Below, piece by piece: positions 42,428-52,183 of a stretch of 64,000 nucleotides of DNA. The notes under the pieces are model-generated. The model did no database searches. It saw only the letters and a program-made list of their open reading frames with translations, and was not told the origin of the DNA. The stretch covers positions 278,914-342,913 of the forward strand of contig NZ_JAGWDK010000007.1 of the NCBI RefSeq assembly GCF_018398875.1. Direction: 5' to 3'. Made by a program: the position numbers and the translations under genes. The stretch's first letter is position 1; each line of letters opens with the position of its first letter. The stretch is from Bradyrhizobium sp. sGM-13 (GTDB lineage: Bacteria; Pseudomonadota; Alphaproteobacteria; Rhizobiales; Xanthobacteraceae).

Positions 42428-44830
42428 ATGCCCCAAGACAATGAAGCGACCAGCCCCAATCCGTCGCCTGCATCGTCCGATCAGGCGTTCCCTATCCCCA
42501 GTGACGCACTCATCATCGTGCCCGTGCGAAACACGGTTCTGTTTCCCGGCGTAGTTGTTCCGATCACCATAGGGCGCCCGAAATCGATCGCGGCGGCACA
42601 GCAGGCTATCCGCGAACAGCGGCAGATCGGAATCCTGCTTCAGCGCGATCCGGAATTGGGGGATCCCGGATCTGACGATCTGCACCGCGTAGGCACGGTC
42701 GCCAATATCGTTCGCTACATCACAGGACCCGATGACAGCCACCATATCGTCTGCCAAGGCGTGCAGCGAATGCGCGTGCTGGATTTCCTTCCAGGCACCC
42801 CGTATCCGGTAGCTCGCGTACTTCAAATACCGGAGCCGACGACCGATTCACCCGAGATCGAAGCTCGTTTCCTCAATCTGCAGCGCCAGGCTATCGAGGC
42901 GATACAACTGCTGCCGCAGACGCCGCAAGAATTGATTGCAGTCCTGCAAGGCACCACCTCGCCGTCGACACTCGCCGACCTCGCGACCTCATACATGGAC
43001 ATCAAACCGCAGGAGAAACAGGAAATTCTTGAGACGGTCGACCTCGGCCTTCGCATGGAAAAGGTCTCACGCCATTTGGCAGAACGCATCGAAGTACTCA
43101 GGCTGAGCAACGAGATCGGCCAGCAAACCAAGGCCACGTTCGATCAGCGTCAGAGAGAAGCGATCCTGCGCGAGCAGATGGCAACCATTCAGCGCCAGCT
43201 CGGCGAGGGCGATGGAAAGGCGCAGGAGATAGCGGAACTGACTGAGGCCATTGCCAAGGCCAACATGCCACCCGAGGCGGAAAACCAGGCGCGAAAGGAG
43301 CTCCGCCGCTACGAGCGGATGCCGGACGGAGCTGCAGAGGCCGGGATGGTGCGAAGCTATCTCGACTGGTTGATCGAACTGCCGTGGAGCCTGCCGGAGG
43401 AGAAGCCGATCGACATCGCCGAGGCAAGACGGATTCTCGATGAGGATCATTACGGCCTGGAAAAGATCAAGAGCCGAATCATCGAATATCTCGCCGTCAG
43501 AAAGCTCGCGCCTGGCGGCAAAGCGCCGATTCTCTGCTTTGCCGGTCCACCGGGCGTCGGCAAGACATCATTAGGCCAATCCATTGCGCGCGCCATGGAG
43601 CGTCCCTTCGTGCGTGTCAGCCTCGGTGGCGTTCAGGACGAGGCAGAGATCCGTGGCCATCGGCGCACCTATATCGGCTCACTGCCCGGTAACATCATCC
43701 AGGCGATCAAGAAGACGGGCGCTCGCAATTGCGTGATGATGCTCGACGAGATCGACAAGATGGGCCGTGGCATTCAGGGCGATCCCTCCGCCGCGATGCT
43801 CGAAGTGCTCGACCCCGAGCAGAACGCGACGTTCCGCGACAACTATCTCGGCGTTCCCTTCGATCTTTCGCGCGTTGTTTTTCTGACCACCGCCAACATG
43901 CTCGATACTGTTCCCGGCCCGCTTCTGGATCGGATGGAGATCATCAGTCTCGCCGGCTACACTGAGGATGAAAAACTCGAGATCGCCCGGCGCTATCTCG
44001 TTCGTCGTCAATTGGAGGCTAACGGGCTCAAGGCAGAGCAGGCCGAGATCGATCCGGAGGCGCTGAGATTGATTATCCGCAGCTATACCAGGGAGGCCGG
44101 CGTTCGCAATCTGGAGCGGGAGATTGGCAAGGCGCTTCGCAACGTGGCCGTCCAGATCGCCGAAGGCAGTACCGATCGGGTTCGTCTCTCATCGAGCGAC
44201 ATCGCCACCATTTTAGGCGCGCCCCGGTTCGAGAATGAGATCGCCATGCGTACCAGCATTCCCGGTGTGGCGACCGGATTGGCATGGACGCCGGTCGGAG
44301 GCGATATTCTCTTTATAGAGGCCTCGCGAATGCCGGGCAAGGGAACGCTGATCCTGACGGGTCAGCTCGGCGAGGTCATGCGCGAAAGTGCGCAGGCGGC
44401 TCTGACCCTGGTCAAGAACCGCGCATCTCAGCTTGGCATCGATACCGCGCAGCTTGGAAAGTCCGACATTCACGTTCACGTCCCCGCCGGCGCTACACCG
44501 AAAGACGGACCAAGCGCGGGTGTCGCGATGTTCACCGCGCTTGCGTCCCTGCTGACCAATCGCACAGTGCGAAGCGATACCGCCATGACCGGCGAGATTT
44601 CATTGCGCGGCCTGGTGCTGCCTGTTGGCGGCATCAAGGAGAAAGTCGTCGCCGCTGCGGCTGCTGGCCTGACCCGCGTGATGCTGCCTGCAAGAAACCG
44701 CCGCGATTTCGATGACATCCCGACGAGCGCCCGCTCGAAACTGGAATTCATCTGGCTCGAGCGGGTCGACGACGCGATCGCGGCGGTTCTGGAGGAAAAG
44801 GCCAAGACGGCCAGTGCAGCGGCGGAATGA
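42428..44830 (+). CDS. lon: ATP-dependent protease Lon
   Basis: 800 residues. N-terminal substrate-binding LAN domain (DALIIVPVRNTVLFPGVVVPI), coiled middle (QREAILREQMATIQRQLGEG), AAA+ module (Walker A GPPGVGKTS, Walker B MMLDEIDKM) and Ser-Lys protease domain (catalytic Ser in PKDGPSAGVAM, Lys in GGIKEKVVAAAAAG). The ATG at 42428 is preferred over an in-frame TTG six bases upstream because of GAGAG spacing. Its pairing with Hsp20 and NUDIX genes suggests an accessory lon copy rather than the housekeeping one, which in relatives lies near clpX; that is inferred. Confidence 0.95.
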   Translation: MPQDNEATSPNPSPASSDQAFPIPSDALIIVPVRNTVLFPGVVVPITIGRPKSIAAAQQAIREQRQIGILLQRDPELGDPGSDDLHRVGTVANIVRYITGPDDSHHIVCQGVQRMRVLDFLPGTPYPVARVLQIPEPTTDSPEIEARFLNLQRQAIEAIQLLPQTPQELIAVLQGTTSPSTLADLATSYMDIKPQEKQEILETVDLGLRMEKVSRHLAERIEVLRLSNEIGQQTKATFDQRQREAILREQMATIQRQLGEGDGKAQEIAELTEAIAKANMPPEAENQARKELRRYERMPDGAAEAGMVRSYLDWLIELPWSLPEEKPIDIAEARRILDEDHYGLEKIKSRIIEYLAVRKLAPGGKAPILCFAGPPGVGKTSLGQSIARAMERPFVRVSLGGVQDEAEIRGHRRTYIGSLPGNIIQAIKKTGARNCVMMLDEIDKMGRGIQGDPSAAMLEVLDPEQNATFRDNYLGVPFDLSRVVFLTTANMLDTVPGPLLDRMEIISLAGYTEDEKLEIARRYLVRRQLEANGLKAEQAEIDPEALRLIIRSYTREAGVRNLEREIGKALRNVAVQIAEGSTDRVRLSSSDIATILGAPRFENEIAMRTSIPGVATGLAWTPVGGDILFIEASRMPGKGTLILTGQLGEVMRESAQAALTLVKNRASQLGIDTAQLGKSDIHVHVPAGATPKDGPSAGVAMFTALASLLTNRTVRSDTAMTGEISLRGLVLPVGGIKEKVVAAAAAGLTRVMLPARNRRDFDDIPTSARSKLEFIWLERVDDAIAAVLEEKAKTASAAAE

Positions 44831-44855
44831 TTTGGATATTCGTAGGTTACGTTCG

Positions 44856-45326
44856 ATGGCGGCCACCAGTGCTGGCATCCTGATGTACCGCCGCAGAGGC
44901 GGTATCAAGGTTCTTCTCGTTCATCCCGGCGGACCGTTCTGGCGCACCCGCGATTTGGGCGCTTGGTCGCTCCCGAAGGGAGAATTGGATGGCGAAGAGC
45001 CCCCGGAGACAGCAGCGCGGCGCGAGTTCGCAGAAGAGCTCGGGATCGAAGCCTCCGGCCCCCTGCAGTCCTTGGGTCAGGTACGCCAGCGTGCCGGCAA
45101 GATCGTCTGGGGCTATGCGCTTGAAGGCGATCTCGATGTCAGCTCCATCAAGTGCAACGAGGTCGCGATGGAATGGCCTCCCCAAAGCGGTCGAATCATC
45201 AACTTTCCCGAGATTGACCGGGCAGCGTGGTTTACCCTGTCCACCGCTAGGCAGAAGATCCTCGCAAGCCAGCAGCCGTTTCTCGATCGATTGGAACGGC
45301 TTTGCGGAAAAGCAGCCGAAAAATAA
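44856..45326 (+). CDS. NUDIX hydrolase
   Basis: 156 residues from the ATG at 44856, 25 bases after lon. The Nudix box is complete (GELDGEEPPETAARREFAEELGI: G-x5-E-x7-REFAEELG-I). The N-terminal AGILMYRRRGGIKVLLVHPGGPFW is shared with the NUDIX branch that includes predicted (di)nucleoside polyphosphate pyrophosphohydrolases. It likely cleans nucleotide derivatives in the cytoplasm. It is the third gene of the Hsp20-Lon operon and ends about 60 bases before the tRNA-Gly gene on the opposite strand. Confidence 0.9.
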   Translation: MAATSAGILMYRRRGGIKVLLVHPGGPFWRTRDLGAWSLPKGELDGEEPPETAARREFAEELGIEASGPLQSLGQVRQRAGKIVWGYALEGDLDVSSIKCNEVAMEWPPQSGRIINFPEIDRAAWFTLSTARQKILASQQPFLDRLERLCGKAAEK

Positions 45327-45387
45327 TCGCTTCTTGCCGACCTTCTTTGGAAGGCCGACCGCTTATCATAGGTTCTGGCAAGGGATC

Positions 45388-45461
45388 TGGAGCGGGCGAA
45401 GGGAATCGAACCCTCGTATGCAGCTTGGGAAGCTGCCGTTCTACCATTGAACTACGCCCGC
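45388..45461 (-). tRNA. tRNA-Gly (anticodon CCC)
   Basis: The minus strand reads GCGGGCGTAGTTCAATGG..., with acceptor stem GCGGGCG/CGCCCGC (45455-45461 with 45392-45398), anticodon stem GCAGC/GCTGC around the 7-base loop TTCCCAA (anticodon CCC, reads GGG) and T-arm containing GGTTCGATTCC. A genomic TCCA 3' end lies at 45388-45391. All arms of a standard tRNA are present. Confidence 0.95.
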
Positions 45462-45604
45462 GGGTCTTGCCCCATGATTAGCCGACCTTGCGCGATCCGC
45501 CAAGCTCTTCCATTGAGCCGTCTCGCTCGCTGTCAACTTCCCCAAAAATTCCAGATACGATTCGTGCGGCCGGTGGTATGATTCGCGTCTGGGGCTGGTG
45601 GCGT

Positions 45605-46183
45605 ATGACGGGGCGTGGGTACAGCATTTTCGACACGGCGATCGGCCGCTGCGGGATCGCATGGAGCCCGGCGGGCATTATCGGCGTGCAGCTCCCGGAA
45701 GTCCGTGAAATCGACACGCGGCGGCGGCTCTATCAGCTCTATCCTGATGCCCGCGAGCTTCGCCCGCCGGCGAATGTACAGGTCGCCATTGAGGGCATCA
45801 TCGCGCTGTCGCGCGGGGCAGCGTGCGATCTGTCCGATGTTGCGCTCGATATGACCGGCATTCCCGCCTTCAACCAGCGCGTCTATGCCTATACGCGCGC
45901 GATCCCGCGCGGCGAGACGCGGACCTATGCGGAAGTGGCCGCCAGCCTTCGCGCTTCAGGCGCGGTCCATTCGGTGGCGCGGGCGATCGGCCGCAACCCC
46001 TTCATGATCATCGTGCCCTGTCATCGCGTGCTCGAAGCCGGCAATTATGCCGACAAGATCTCAGCCTTTGGCGGGGCGATCTCCAAGCGGCGGCTGCTCT
46101 CGATCGAGGGCGCCAGCCAGACCTCCGGCAAGACATTGTTCGACGTGCTGCTGCCGGTTGCACCGCCGCGCCCGCATCCTTAA
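45605..46183 (+). CDS. Methylated-DNA-[protein]-cysteine S-methyltransferase (Ogt/MGMT type)
   Basis: 192 residues. The suicide Cys sits in IIVPCHRVLEAG, the DNA-recognition helix region is TYAEVAASLRASGAVHSVARAIGRNP, and AFGGAISKRRLLSIEGA follows, as in all Ogt proteins. It repairs O6-alkylguanine by transferring the alkyl group to itself. An ATG at 45578 is an alternative start; neither has a strong ribosome site. The next gene (AraC type) begins nine bases downstream. Confidence 0.93.
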   Translation: MTGRGYSIFDTAIGRCGIAWSPAGIIGVQLPEVREIDTRRRLYQLYPDARELRPPANVQVAIEGIIALSRGAACDLSDVALDMTGIPAFNQRVYAYTRAIPRGETRTYAEVAASLRASGAVHSVARAIGRNPFMIIVPCHRVLEAGNYADKISAFGGAISKRRLLSIEGASQTSGKTLFDVLLPVAPPRPHP

Positions 46184-46192
46184 GTAGGCGGG

Positions 46193-47032
46193 ATGATCGC
46201 GACCACGCTTCTTGAACGCAAATCCATATCCGTCTTCGACTTTCGCTGCACCGCGGGACCGGGCGACAAGCCGTTCGCGGAGCAGCATGGCGGACATTCG
46301 ATTTCCTATGTGCGCAAAGGCAGTTTCGGCCTGCGCAGCCGCGGCAAGTGCAGCGAACTGGTGGTGGGATCGGTGCTGATCGGCCATCCCGGCGATGAAT
46401 ATACCTGCACCCACGAGCATGTCTGCGGCGACGAGTGCCTGTCGTTCTTCCTAGCGCCCGAGCTGGTGGAAACCATTGGCGACAGCCGGTCGCCATGGCA
46501 GATCGGCTCCGCGCCGCCGCTGCCGGAACTCGTCGTGCTCGGCGAACTGGCGCAAGCGGCAGCAGATGGCAGCAGTGACATCGGCCTCGATGAGATCGGT
46601 CAGGTGCTGGCGAGCCGCTTTGTCGAGGTGGTTTCCGGCAGGCCGCGCAAATCCGGCCCTGATGCGGCGCGCGACCGCCGCCGTGCGGTGGAAACCGCGC
46701 TGTGGATCGATGCCAATTCGCACCGTCAGATCAATCTGGAGGACGCCGCGGCTGAGGCCGGGATTAGCCCGTTCCATTTCCTGCGGCTGTTCTCGCAAGC
46801 GCTCGGCGTCACCCCGCACCAATATCTGGTGCGCTCGCGGCTGCGCCATGCCGCGCGGCGCTTGGCTGACGACGACAGCGCGATCACCGACATCGCCTAT
46901 GATGTCGGTTTTGCCGACCTCTCCAATTTCGTGCGCACCTTCCATCGCGCCGCCGGCGCCTCGCCGCTGAAATTCCGCCAGGCCTCGCGGGGCATGCGCA
47001 AGATTTTCCAAGAACGGCTGGCCCTCCACTGA
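46193..47032 (+). CDS. AraC-family transcriptional regulator
   Basis: 279 residues: an N-terminal cupin-like domain (about 10-110, [18 protein letters not shown]) with several Cys ([14 protein letters not shown]) and a C-terminal double helix-turn-helix ([57 protein letters not shown]). The Cys/His cluster could bind a metal or react with thiols, but it is not the Ada-type methyl acceptor. It lies directly between the ogt-like gene and a VOC gene on the same strand. Confidence 0.9.
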   Translation: MIATTLLERKSISVFDFRCTAGPGDKPFAEQHGGHSISYVRKGSFGLRSRGKCSELVVGSVLIGHPGDEYTCTHEHVCGDECLSFFLAPELVETIGDSRSPWQIGSAPPLPELVVLGELAQAAADGSSDIGLDEIGQVLASRFVEVVSGRPRKSGPDAARDRRRAVETALWIDANSHRQINLEDAAAEAGISPFHFLRLFSQALGVTPHQYLVRSRLRHAARRLADDDSAITDIAYDVGFADLSNFVRTFHRAAGASPLKFRQASRGMRKIFQERLALH

Positions 47033-47084
47033 CTAGGCTTTCTCCAGGCCGCGCGCTCGCGGCAATTTTTTGCTGGAGAATGTC

Positions 47085-47444
47085 ATGTACGACCACATCG
47101 GATTACGCGTCGGCGATCTCGACGCCAGCGTGCGCTTCTATACGGCAGTGCTCGCGCCCTTAGGCTTCGTGCTGTGCTCGCGGGATGATTCCGGCGCAGG
47201 CTTCGGCCCGAAGGGCGCGCCCGCGCTCTGGCTGCATCTGCACAAGGGATCTTCAGGCTCCGCCGCGCATGTCGCGTTCCGCGCCAAGGATCATGCGGCG
47301 ATCCAGAAATTCCACGCCGAGGGCCTGAAGGCCGGCGGCCGCGACAATGGCGGCGCCGGACTGCGCGCGGATTACAGCCCAACCTACTACGCTGCGTTTT
47401 TGATCGACCCCGACGGCAACAATGTCGAGGCGGTTTGTACGTAG
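47085..47444 (+). CDS. VOC/glyoxalase-family protein
   Basis: 119 residues starting at the ATG after CTGGAGAA (an upstream in-frame TTG at 47070 covers that ribosome site and is rejected). The VOC pattern is YDHIGLRVGDLDASVRFYTAVLAPLGF at the start and YAAFLIDPDGNNVEAVC at the end, with the metal-type His and Glu present. Members include glyoxalases, dioxygenases and resistance proteins; no specific reaction can be assigned. Confidence 0.9.
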   Translation: MYDHIGLRVGDLDASVRFYTAVLAPLGFVLCSRDDSGAGFGPKGAPALWLHLHKGSSGSAAHVAFRAKDHAAIQKFHAEGLKAGGRDNGGAGLRADYSPTYYAAFLIDPDGNNVEAVCT

Positions 47445-47505
47445 CGCCGATCCTCGCAAGGACGAATCCAACAATCACGAACCAACAACGGACGGACTCA
47501 TCACC

Positions 47506-47907
47506 ATGGCTTCCATTCACAAGGAAATCCTCATCGACGCGAACCCTGCCGACGTCTGGGACGCACTGCGCGATTTCGGTGCGCTGCATACGCGGCTAGT
47601 GCCGGGCTTCGTCACCGACACCAAGCTCGACGGCGACGCGCGCATCGTGACATTCTCGAACGGCACCGTGGCGCGCGAAGTCCTGGTCGATTGCGACGAC
47701 AGCAAGCGGCGGCTGGTCTATGCCATCATCAGCGAACGTATCAAGCAGCACAGCGCCTCGGCACAGGTGTTCGATGATGCCAACGGGCGCACCCGCTTCG
47801 TGTGGATCGCCGACGTGCTGCCGAACGAGATCGCACCCTATATGGACGCGCAGATGGATCTGGGCATGCGCGCCATCCAGAAAGCGCTGGGACGGAGCGC
47901 GGCATGA
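47506..47907 (+). CDS. SRPBCC (START/Bet v1-like) family protein
   Basis: 133 residues. The start MASIHKEILIDANPADVWDALRDFGALH is the standard first strand and helix of SRPBCC polyketide-cyclase/ligand-binding folds, and the C-terminal helix YMDAQMDLGMRAIQKALG closes the cavity. No signal peptide. Its stop overlaps the start of the next gene (ATGA), so the two are translated as a pair. Ligand unknown. Confidence 0.85.
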   Translation: MASIHKEILIDANPADVWDALRDFGALHTRLVPGFVTDTKLDGDARIVTFSNGTVAREVLVDCDDSKRRLVYAIISERIKQHSASAQVFDDANGRTRFVWIADVLPNEIAPYMDAQMDLGMRAIQKALGRSAA

Positions 47908-48440
47908 CCTCGCCATTTCTCGATGCCCTCGGCGCGAATGGCCCCTCCGCCGACCGTGCTGGCAAGATGGATCTTTATGGGCGCTTCGTCGGCTCCTGGG
48001 ATCTCGATGTCAGACAGTTTTCCGAAGATGGCCGCGAGCGGCGCCGCGCCGGCGAATGGCATTTCGGCTGGGCGCTGGAGGGGCGCGCGATCCAGGACGT
48101 CTGGATCGTGCCGCCGCGCGGAGAACTGCGTCATGGCGATGCCGCGGCCAAATTCAATTCTTATGGCACCACGCTGCGGGTCTACGATCCCGATATCGAC
48201 GCCTGGCGCATCCAGTGGACCGACCCGGTGACGCGGACTTTTCTGCAGATGATCGGGCGCGCCGAGGGCACCGACATCGTGCAACTGGGCACCCGGCCGG
48301 ATGGCCAGCTAGCCCGGTGGAGTTTTAGGGACATCACCGACGACTCCTTCCTCTGGCAGGGCGAAGTCTCGGCCGACGATGGCGAGAGCTGGCGGATCAA
48401 CACCGAGTTCACGGCCCGGCGCAGGTCTCAATCGGATTGA
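47904..48440 (+). CDS. Hypothetical protein, lipocalin/DUF1579-like beta barrel
   Basis: 178 residues, not confidently assigned. The alternating aromatic and polar strands (LYGRFVGSWDLDVRQF, GEWHFGWALEGRAIQDVWIVPP, TTLRVYDPDIDAWRIQWTDP, TRTFLQMIGRAEGTDIVQLG, WRINTEFTARR) suggest a small beta-barrel of the fatty-acid-binding or DUF1579 type. No signal peptide. It is coupled to the SRPBCC gene by a four-base overlap and ends the operon that follows the VOC gene. Confidence 0.7.
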   Translation: MTSPFLDALGANGPSADRAGKMDLYGRFVGSWDLDVRQFSEDGRERRRAGEWHFGWALEGRAIQDVWIVPPRGELRHGDAAAKFNSYGTTLRVYDPDIDAWRIQWTDPVTRTFLQMIGRAEGTDIVQLGTRPDGQLARWSFRDITDDSFLWQGEVSADDGESWRINTEFTARRRSQSD

Positions 48441-48561
48441 ATGTGATCGTTCGCACAGATGGCACAGCCGTCTCGCTCCTAGCCTCCCCCTATGCGTCCG
48501 AATGGCGCCGCGCCTGCGGCCGCCGGCGCATGAGGAGTAGAACCTGACGGGAGCTGACAAG

Positions 48562-49005
48562 GTGGTGTGCCAGGCGGCCACGCTGCCGTTGCTGTTCGCC
48601 CTGACGTTGATGCCGGCAAAGGCACAATTTGCCGGCTTCGGCGGCGGCGACGGCTCAGACATGATGACGCAGATGGCGCCGATGCTAGAAATGATGAAGG
48701 CAAAGATGGGCAAGCGCCGCTTTGCCATGATGATGCAGACCATGGGCCCGATGGGCCGCATGATGGAAGGCGGCGGCGGTGGGCTCGGCGGCATGATGGG
48801 CGGTGGTATCCCCGGCGGCTTTGGCGGCGGCTACGTTCCCGAGGGTTACGGCGTGAACGCTGGTGGCATGAATTTCGGCGGCGGCGATTTCATGGGCATG
48901 CTCGGCGGCGCTGGCGGCGGCGAGCTGATGAGCATGGTCCCGCAACTGATGCGCACGGCCAATGTCGGCAGCGGCCGTCATGGCCGGCGGCGCGCGCGGC
49001 GGTAG
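48562..49005 (+). CDS. Exported methionine/glycine-rich small protein
   Basis: 147 residues beginning with GTG (GGGAG eight bases upstream). A signal peptide (MVCQAATLPLLFALTLMPAKAQ) precedes a low-complexity mature chain with 24 Met in all and many Gly, in runs such as MMTQMAPMLEMMKAKMG and LGGMMGGG, ending in a basic tail [10 protein letters not shown]. Met-rich exported proteins often handle Cu(I), but no known family motif is visible. Other frames are open here too because of composition, so protein evidence would be welcome. Gene stands alone. Confidence 0.6.
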   Translation: MVCQAATLPLLFALTLMPAKAQFAGFGGGDGSDMMTQMAPMLEMMKAKMGKRRFAMMMQTMGPMGRMMEGGGGGLGGMMGGGIPGGFGGGYVPEGYGVNAGGMNFGGGDFMGMLGGAGGGELMSMVPQLMRTANVGSGRHGRRRARR

Positions 49006-49012
49006 TCGTCAC

Positions 49013-49049
49013 CGTCATTGCGAGGAGCGCAAGCGACGAAGCAATGACG
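49013..49049. repeat. Intergenic palindrome of the GTCATTGCGAG type
   Basis: CGTCATTGC at 49013-49021 and GCAATGACG at 49041-49049 are inverted, flanking GAGGAGCGCAAGCGACGAA. It lies between the Met-rich gene and the converging MATE gene and ends four bases before the MATE stop codon. Same repeat class as 27772-27824; probable bidirectional transcription end. Confidence 0.7.
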
Positions 49050-49053
49050 ATCG

Positions 49054-50493
49054 TTACGACAGCGCCGGGCTAACCGCGGGCACCCGCTGCTTCGGCCCCC
49101 AGCGCGTCAGCACCACGCTCGCGCATGAGAGCACGCCGAGCAGCACCATGGAGACTGCCGCCAGCATGAAGAAGTTCTGCGCGGTGGCGTCGTGCGTCAA
49201 CAGCCACCAGCCACCGGCGCCGATGAACAACAGCCGCGCGGTCTGCGCCATCACCGGGCCAATCACCTTGGCCGCGCCCTGCGAGGAGAAATACATCGCG
49301 GTGGCAAGGCCGAGGAAGGCGTACATCGGCGCCGCCGTCGAAAGATATTGACGGCTCGCGGCTCGCACGGCCGCATCTGATGTGAAGAGATTGACCCAGA
49401 TGTCGGGGAAGATTGCGATGAAGGTCGCAAATGTGCCGACCGAGGCGAATGCGACGAGCCCCGCCGTCCAGGCAATCTTGCGGGCCCGCGCGATGCGCTG
49501 CGCGCCGACGGCCATGCCGACCATCGGGACCGAGGCGATGCCGACCGCAAATGAGATCGAGGTCAGCATGAATTCGAGCCGCGCGCCGATGCCGTAGCCG
49601 GCGAGGACTTCGGTGCCAAAGCTCGCCAGCATGTGGGTGAAGATACTGATCGTCAGCACCGACTGAAGCGGCGAGAAGCAGGCGATGGCCCCGACCTTCA
49701 GGATGTCGATGAACATCGACCACTGAATATGAAGGCCCCTGACCTTGGGAACGACGCGCGCGCGGCCGGAAAACAGATACCAGGACATCACGGAGATGCT
49801 GATCAGGTAAGCGATCAGCGAACCGGCCGCGACGCCGCGCATGCCGAACTGCGGGATCGGGCCGAGACCCAGGCCCAGCGCGCCGCCGAGAATGATCTGG
49901 CAAATCGCCGACGACAGCATCAGCAGCGACGGCAGCTTCATGTTTCCGGTGCCGCGCAGAATGCCGGACATCGTGTTCATCAGCCACGGCACCACGGCGG
50001 CGCCGAAGAAGATTTGCGTGTAAGCGATCGCCTGGCTCAGCACATCGCCGCGGCCGCCAAGCAGTTCGAGCAGTTTGGGGCCGAAGATCAGCATGCCCAG
50101 CATGAAGCCCAGCCCGAAGCAGAGGCCGATCAGCAGCGCGTGCGCGGCAAGGGTCGAGGCGCGGTCGAGGTCACCGGCGCCGAGCGCTCGCGCGATCGCG
50201 GATGCCACGCCGCCACCCATGGCGCCACCCGACATGGTCATGGTCAGGATCACCGTTGGAAACACCAGCGCCATCGCGGCCAGCGCTTCCACGCCCAGAC
50301 GGCCGATATAGGAGGTCTCGGCGATGACGACGCAGGTACCTGCGGTAAGCGCGATCACGTTCGGCCAGGCCAGCCACAACAGCGTGCGCAGGATCGGGCC
50401 GTCGAGCAGCGCGTTTTTCGCCGGCGCCGCCGGTCGCGGAAGCGGACGCTCATCCTTGTCTACGGGAATTTCGGCGACGCCGAGATCGGACAT
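49054..50493 (-). CDS. MATE-family multidrug/organic cation efflux transporter
   Basis: 479 residues with twelve predicted transmembrane helices. The first helix region [42 protein letters not shown] and the second-half counterpart [21 protein letters not shown]...[13 protein letters not shown] show the duplicated MATE architecture. It exports drugs or metabolites against H+ or Na+. The start at 50493 ([10 protein letters not shown]) has GGAGCAGAA upstream; 29 more open codons upstream are not family-like. Confidence 0.9.
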   Translation of the reverse strand: MSDLGVAEIPVDKDERPLPRPAAPAKNALLDGPILRTLLWLAWPNVIALTAGTCVVIAETSYIGRLGVEALAAMALVFPTVILTMTMSGGAMGGGVASAIARALGAGDLDRASTLAAHALLIGLCFGLGFMLGMLIFGPKLLELLGGRGDVLSQAIAYTQIFFGAAVVPWLMNTMSGILRGTGNMKLPSLLMLSSAICQIILGGALGLGLGPIPQFGMRGVAAGSLIAYLISISVMSWYLFSGRARVVPKVRGLHIQWSMFIDILKVGAIACFSPLQSVLTISIFTHMLASFGTEVLAGYGIGARLEFMLTSISFAVGIASVPMVGMAVGAQRIARARKIAWTAGLVAFASVGTFATFIAIFPDIWVNLFTSDAAVRAASRQYLSTAAPMYAFLGLATAMYFSSQGAAKVIGPVMAQTARLLFIGAGGWWLLTHDATAQNFFMLAAVSMVLLGVLSCASVVLTRWGPKQRVPAVSPALS

Positions 50494-50701
50494 TTCTGCT
50501 CCCAGCGCGCGGACTTGGGCAAACCGCGGCGCGCTGCTTCCTAGCATGGCGAAGCCTGATTCCACGTGCACGCGGCGCAATGGGGGCCTGCGGGATTGCG
50601 TGGCGGGCCTTCGGCCGGCCGTTTCACAGGGAATTCATGCTGGAACACGAACGTTCGGGCCGGCGCTGCATTGTACGGGCGATATCCCGGAGAACCCTGT
50701 C

Positions 50702-52039
50702 ATGCGCAAGCCCCACCTCCTGGCCATCTGCGTCGGCGCGTTGACGCTGCCGCTGGCCGCCTGTAGCGAACCCAAGGAGACCGCGACCGTGGCGCAGACC
50801 TATGGTCCCTCACCCAACCTGCCGCCACCGGAACATTCCTGGATTCCGACGGTGGACATCGCAACCGTCAAGCGCTGGCCGAACGGCGCCACGCCGACCG
50901 CCGCAAACGGCATGACGGTCAGCGCCTTTGCCCTCGACCTCGAACATCCGCGTACCGTCTACACGCTGCCGAACGGCGACGTGCTGGTCGCCGAGAGCAA
51001 CGCGCCGCCGAAGCAGGGCAGCGGCATGAGCATCAAGGGCTTCATCTACAAGCAGGCGCAGAACTGGGCGGGCGCCGGCGTTCCCAGCGCCAATCGCATT
51101 ACGCTGCTGCGCGATGCCGACGGCGACGGCGTTGCCGAGCTGAGAAGCACCTTCATCAGCGGGCTGAATTCGCCCTTCGGCATGGTGCTGGTCGGCGACG
51201 AGCTCTATGTCGCCAATACCGACGCGATCATGAAATTCCCTTATCGCGAAGGCGACACCAAGATCGGCGGGCCCGGCGTCAAGCTTGCGGACCTGCCCGC
51301 CGGCACCCGCAATCATCACTGGACGAAGGATCTCACCGCCAGCCCCGACGGCACCAAGCTCTATGCAACGGTCGGCTCCAACAGCAATGTCGGTGAAAAC
51401 GGCATGGATGCCGAGAAGGATCGCGCGGCCGTACTGGAAGTCGATCGAGCCAGCGGTCAATGGCGCGTGTTCGCCTCGGGCCTGCGCAATCCGAACGGTC
51501 CCGCATGGAATCCGCACACCGGCGAACTTTGGGTCGCCGTCAACGAGCGCGACGAGATCGGCAACGATCTGGTGCCGGACTACATGACGTCGGTGAAGGA
51601 CGGCGCGTTCTACGGCTGGCCATACAGCTATTTTGGCGAGCATGTCGACACCCGCGTCGAGCCGCCGCGGCCTGATCTCGTGCAGAAGGCGATGGCGCCG
51701 GATTATGCGTTGGGCGCGCACACGGCCTGCCTCGGGCTGACGTTTAACACCGGCAAGCTGTTTCCTGCCGAGATGGAGGGCGGCGCTTTCATCGGCCAGC
51801 ACGGCTCCTGGAATCGCAAGCCGCCCTCCGGCTACAAGGTGATCTTTGTCCCCTTCAAGGACGGCAAGCCATCCGGACCGCCGCAGGACGTGCTTACCGG
51901 TTTCCTCAACGACAAGGGCCAGGCGCAGGGCCGCCCGGTCGGGGTGCGGCTCGACAAGCAGGGCGCGCTGCTGGTGGCTGACGATGTCGGCAACACGATC
52001 TGGCGCGTGACGCCGGCTGCGAGGTCGGCATCGCGGTAA
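50702..52039 (+). CDS. PQQ-dependent sugar (sorbosone/glucose-type) dehydrogenase, lipoprotein
   Basis: 445 residues. A lipoprotein signal with lipobox LAAC (about residues 17-20) is followed by the six-bladed soluble-GDH/YliI-type propeller. Family motifs include [71 protein letters not shown] and QHGSWNR. It oxidises an aldose or related sugar in the periplasm with PQQ. It is divergent from the MATE gene; no PQQ biosynthesis genes are in the window. The start at 50702 lies where the signal begins. Confidence 0.9.
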   Translation: MRKPHLLAICVGALTLPLAACSEPKETATVAQTYGPSPNLPPPEHSWIPTVDIATVKRWPNGATPTAANGMTVSAFALDLEHPRTVYTLPNGDVLVAESNAPPKQGSGMSIKGFIYKQAQNWAGAGVPSANRITLLRDADGDGVAELRSTFISGLNSPFGMVLVGDELYVANTDAIMKFPYREGDTKIGGPGVKLADLPAGTRNHHWTKDLTASPDGTKLYATVGSNSNVGENGMDAEKDRAAVLEVDRASGQWRVFASGLRNPNGPAWNPHTGELWVAVNERDEIGNDLVPDYMTSVKDGAFYGWPYSYFGEHVDTRVEPPRPDLVQKAMAPDYALGAHTACLGLTFNTGKLFPAEMEGGAFIGQHGSWNRKPPSGYKVIFVPFKDGKPSGPPQDVLTGFLNDKGQAQGRPVGVRLDKQGALLVADDVGNTIWRVTPAARSASR

Positions 52040-52183
52040 AGGCCACACGGTCTCCCACGGCCGACCCGGTTGGGGGACAACGCTCCCGAAGGGGCGAGTT
52101 CCGCACGTTAGCGGGAACGAGCGCGCCGGCTCCACGTTGACCCCCTGCCGGTTCCCAAATCAGTGGGATGGCAGCGTGGACGA

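Noticed and set aside
45380..45450. Coding frame running from the NUDIX region through the tRNA
   Set aside because: The peptide is a translation of the tRNA-Gly gene (a familiar artefact); the NUDIX gene ends at 45326.
42011..45461. A true integrated genomic island at tRNA-Gly with attL/attR
   Set aside because: No integrase and no second copy of the tRNA 3' end was found in the window, so only a weaker suggestion is kept in the findings.
48685..48981. His/Ala-rich minus-strand frame opposite the Met/Gly-rich gene
   Set aside because: The His and Ala runs are the complement of Met and Gly codons; it has no export signal or ribosome site.
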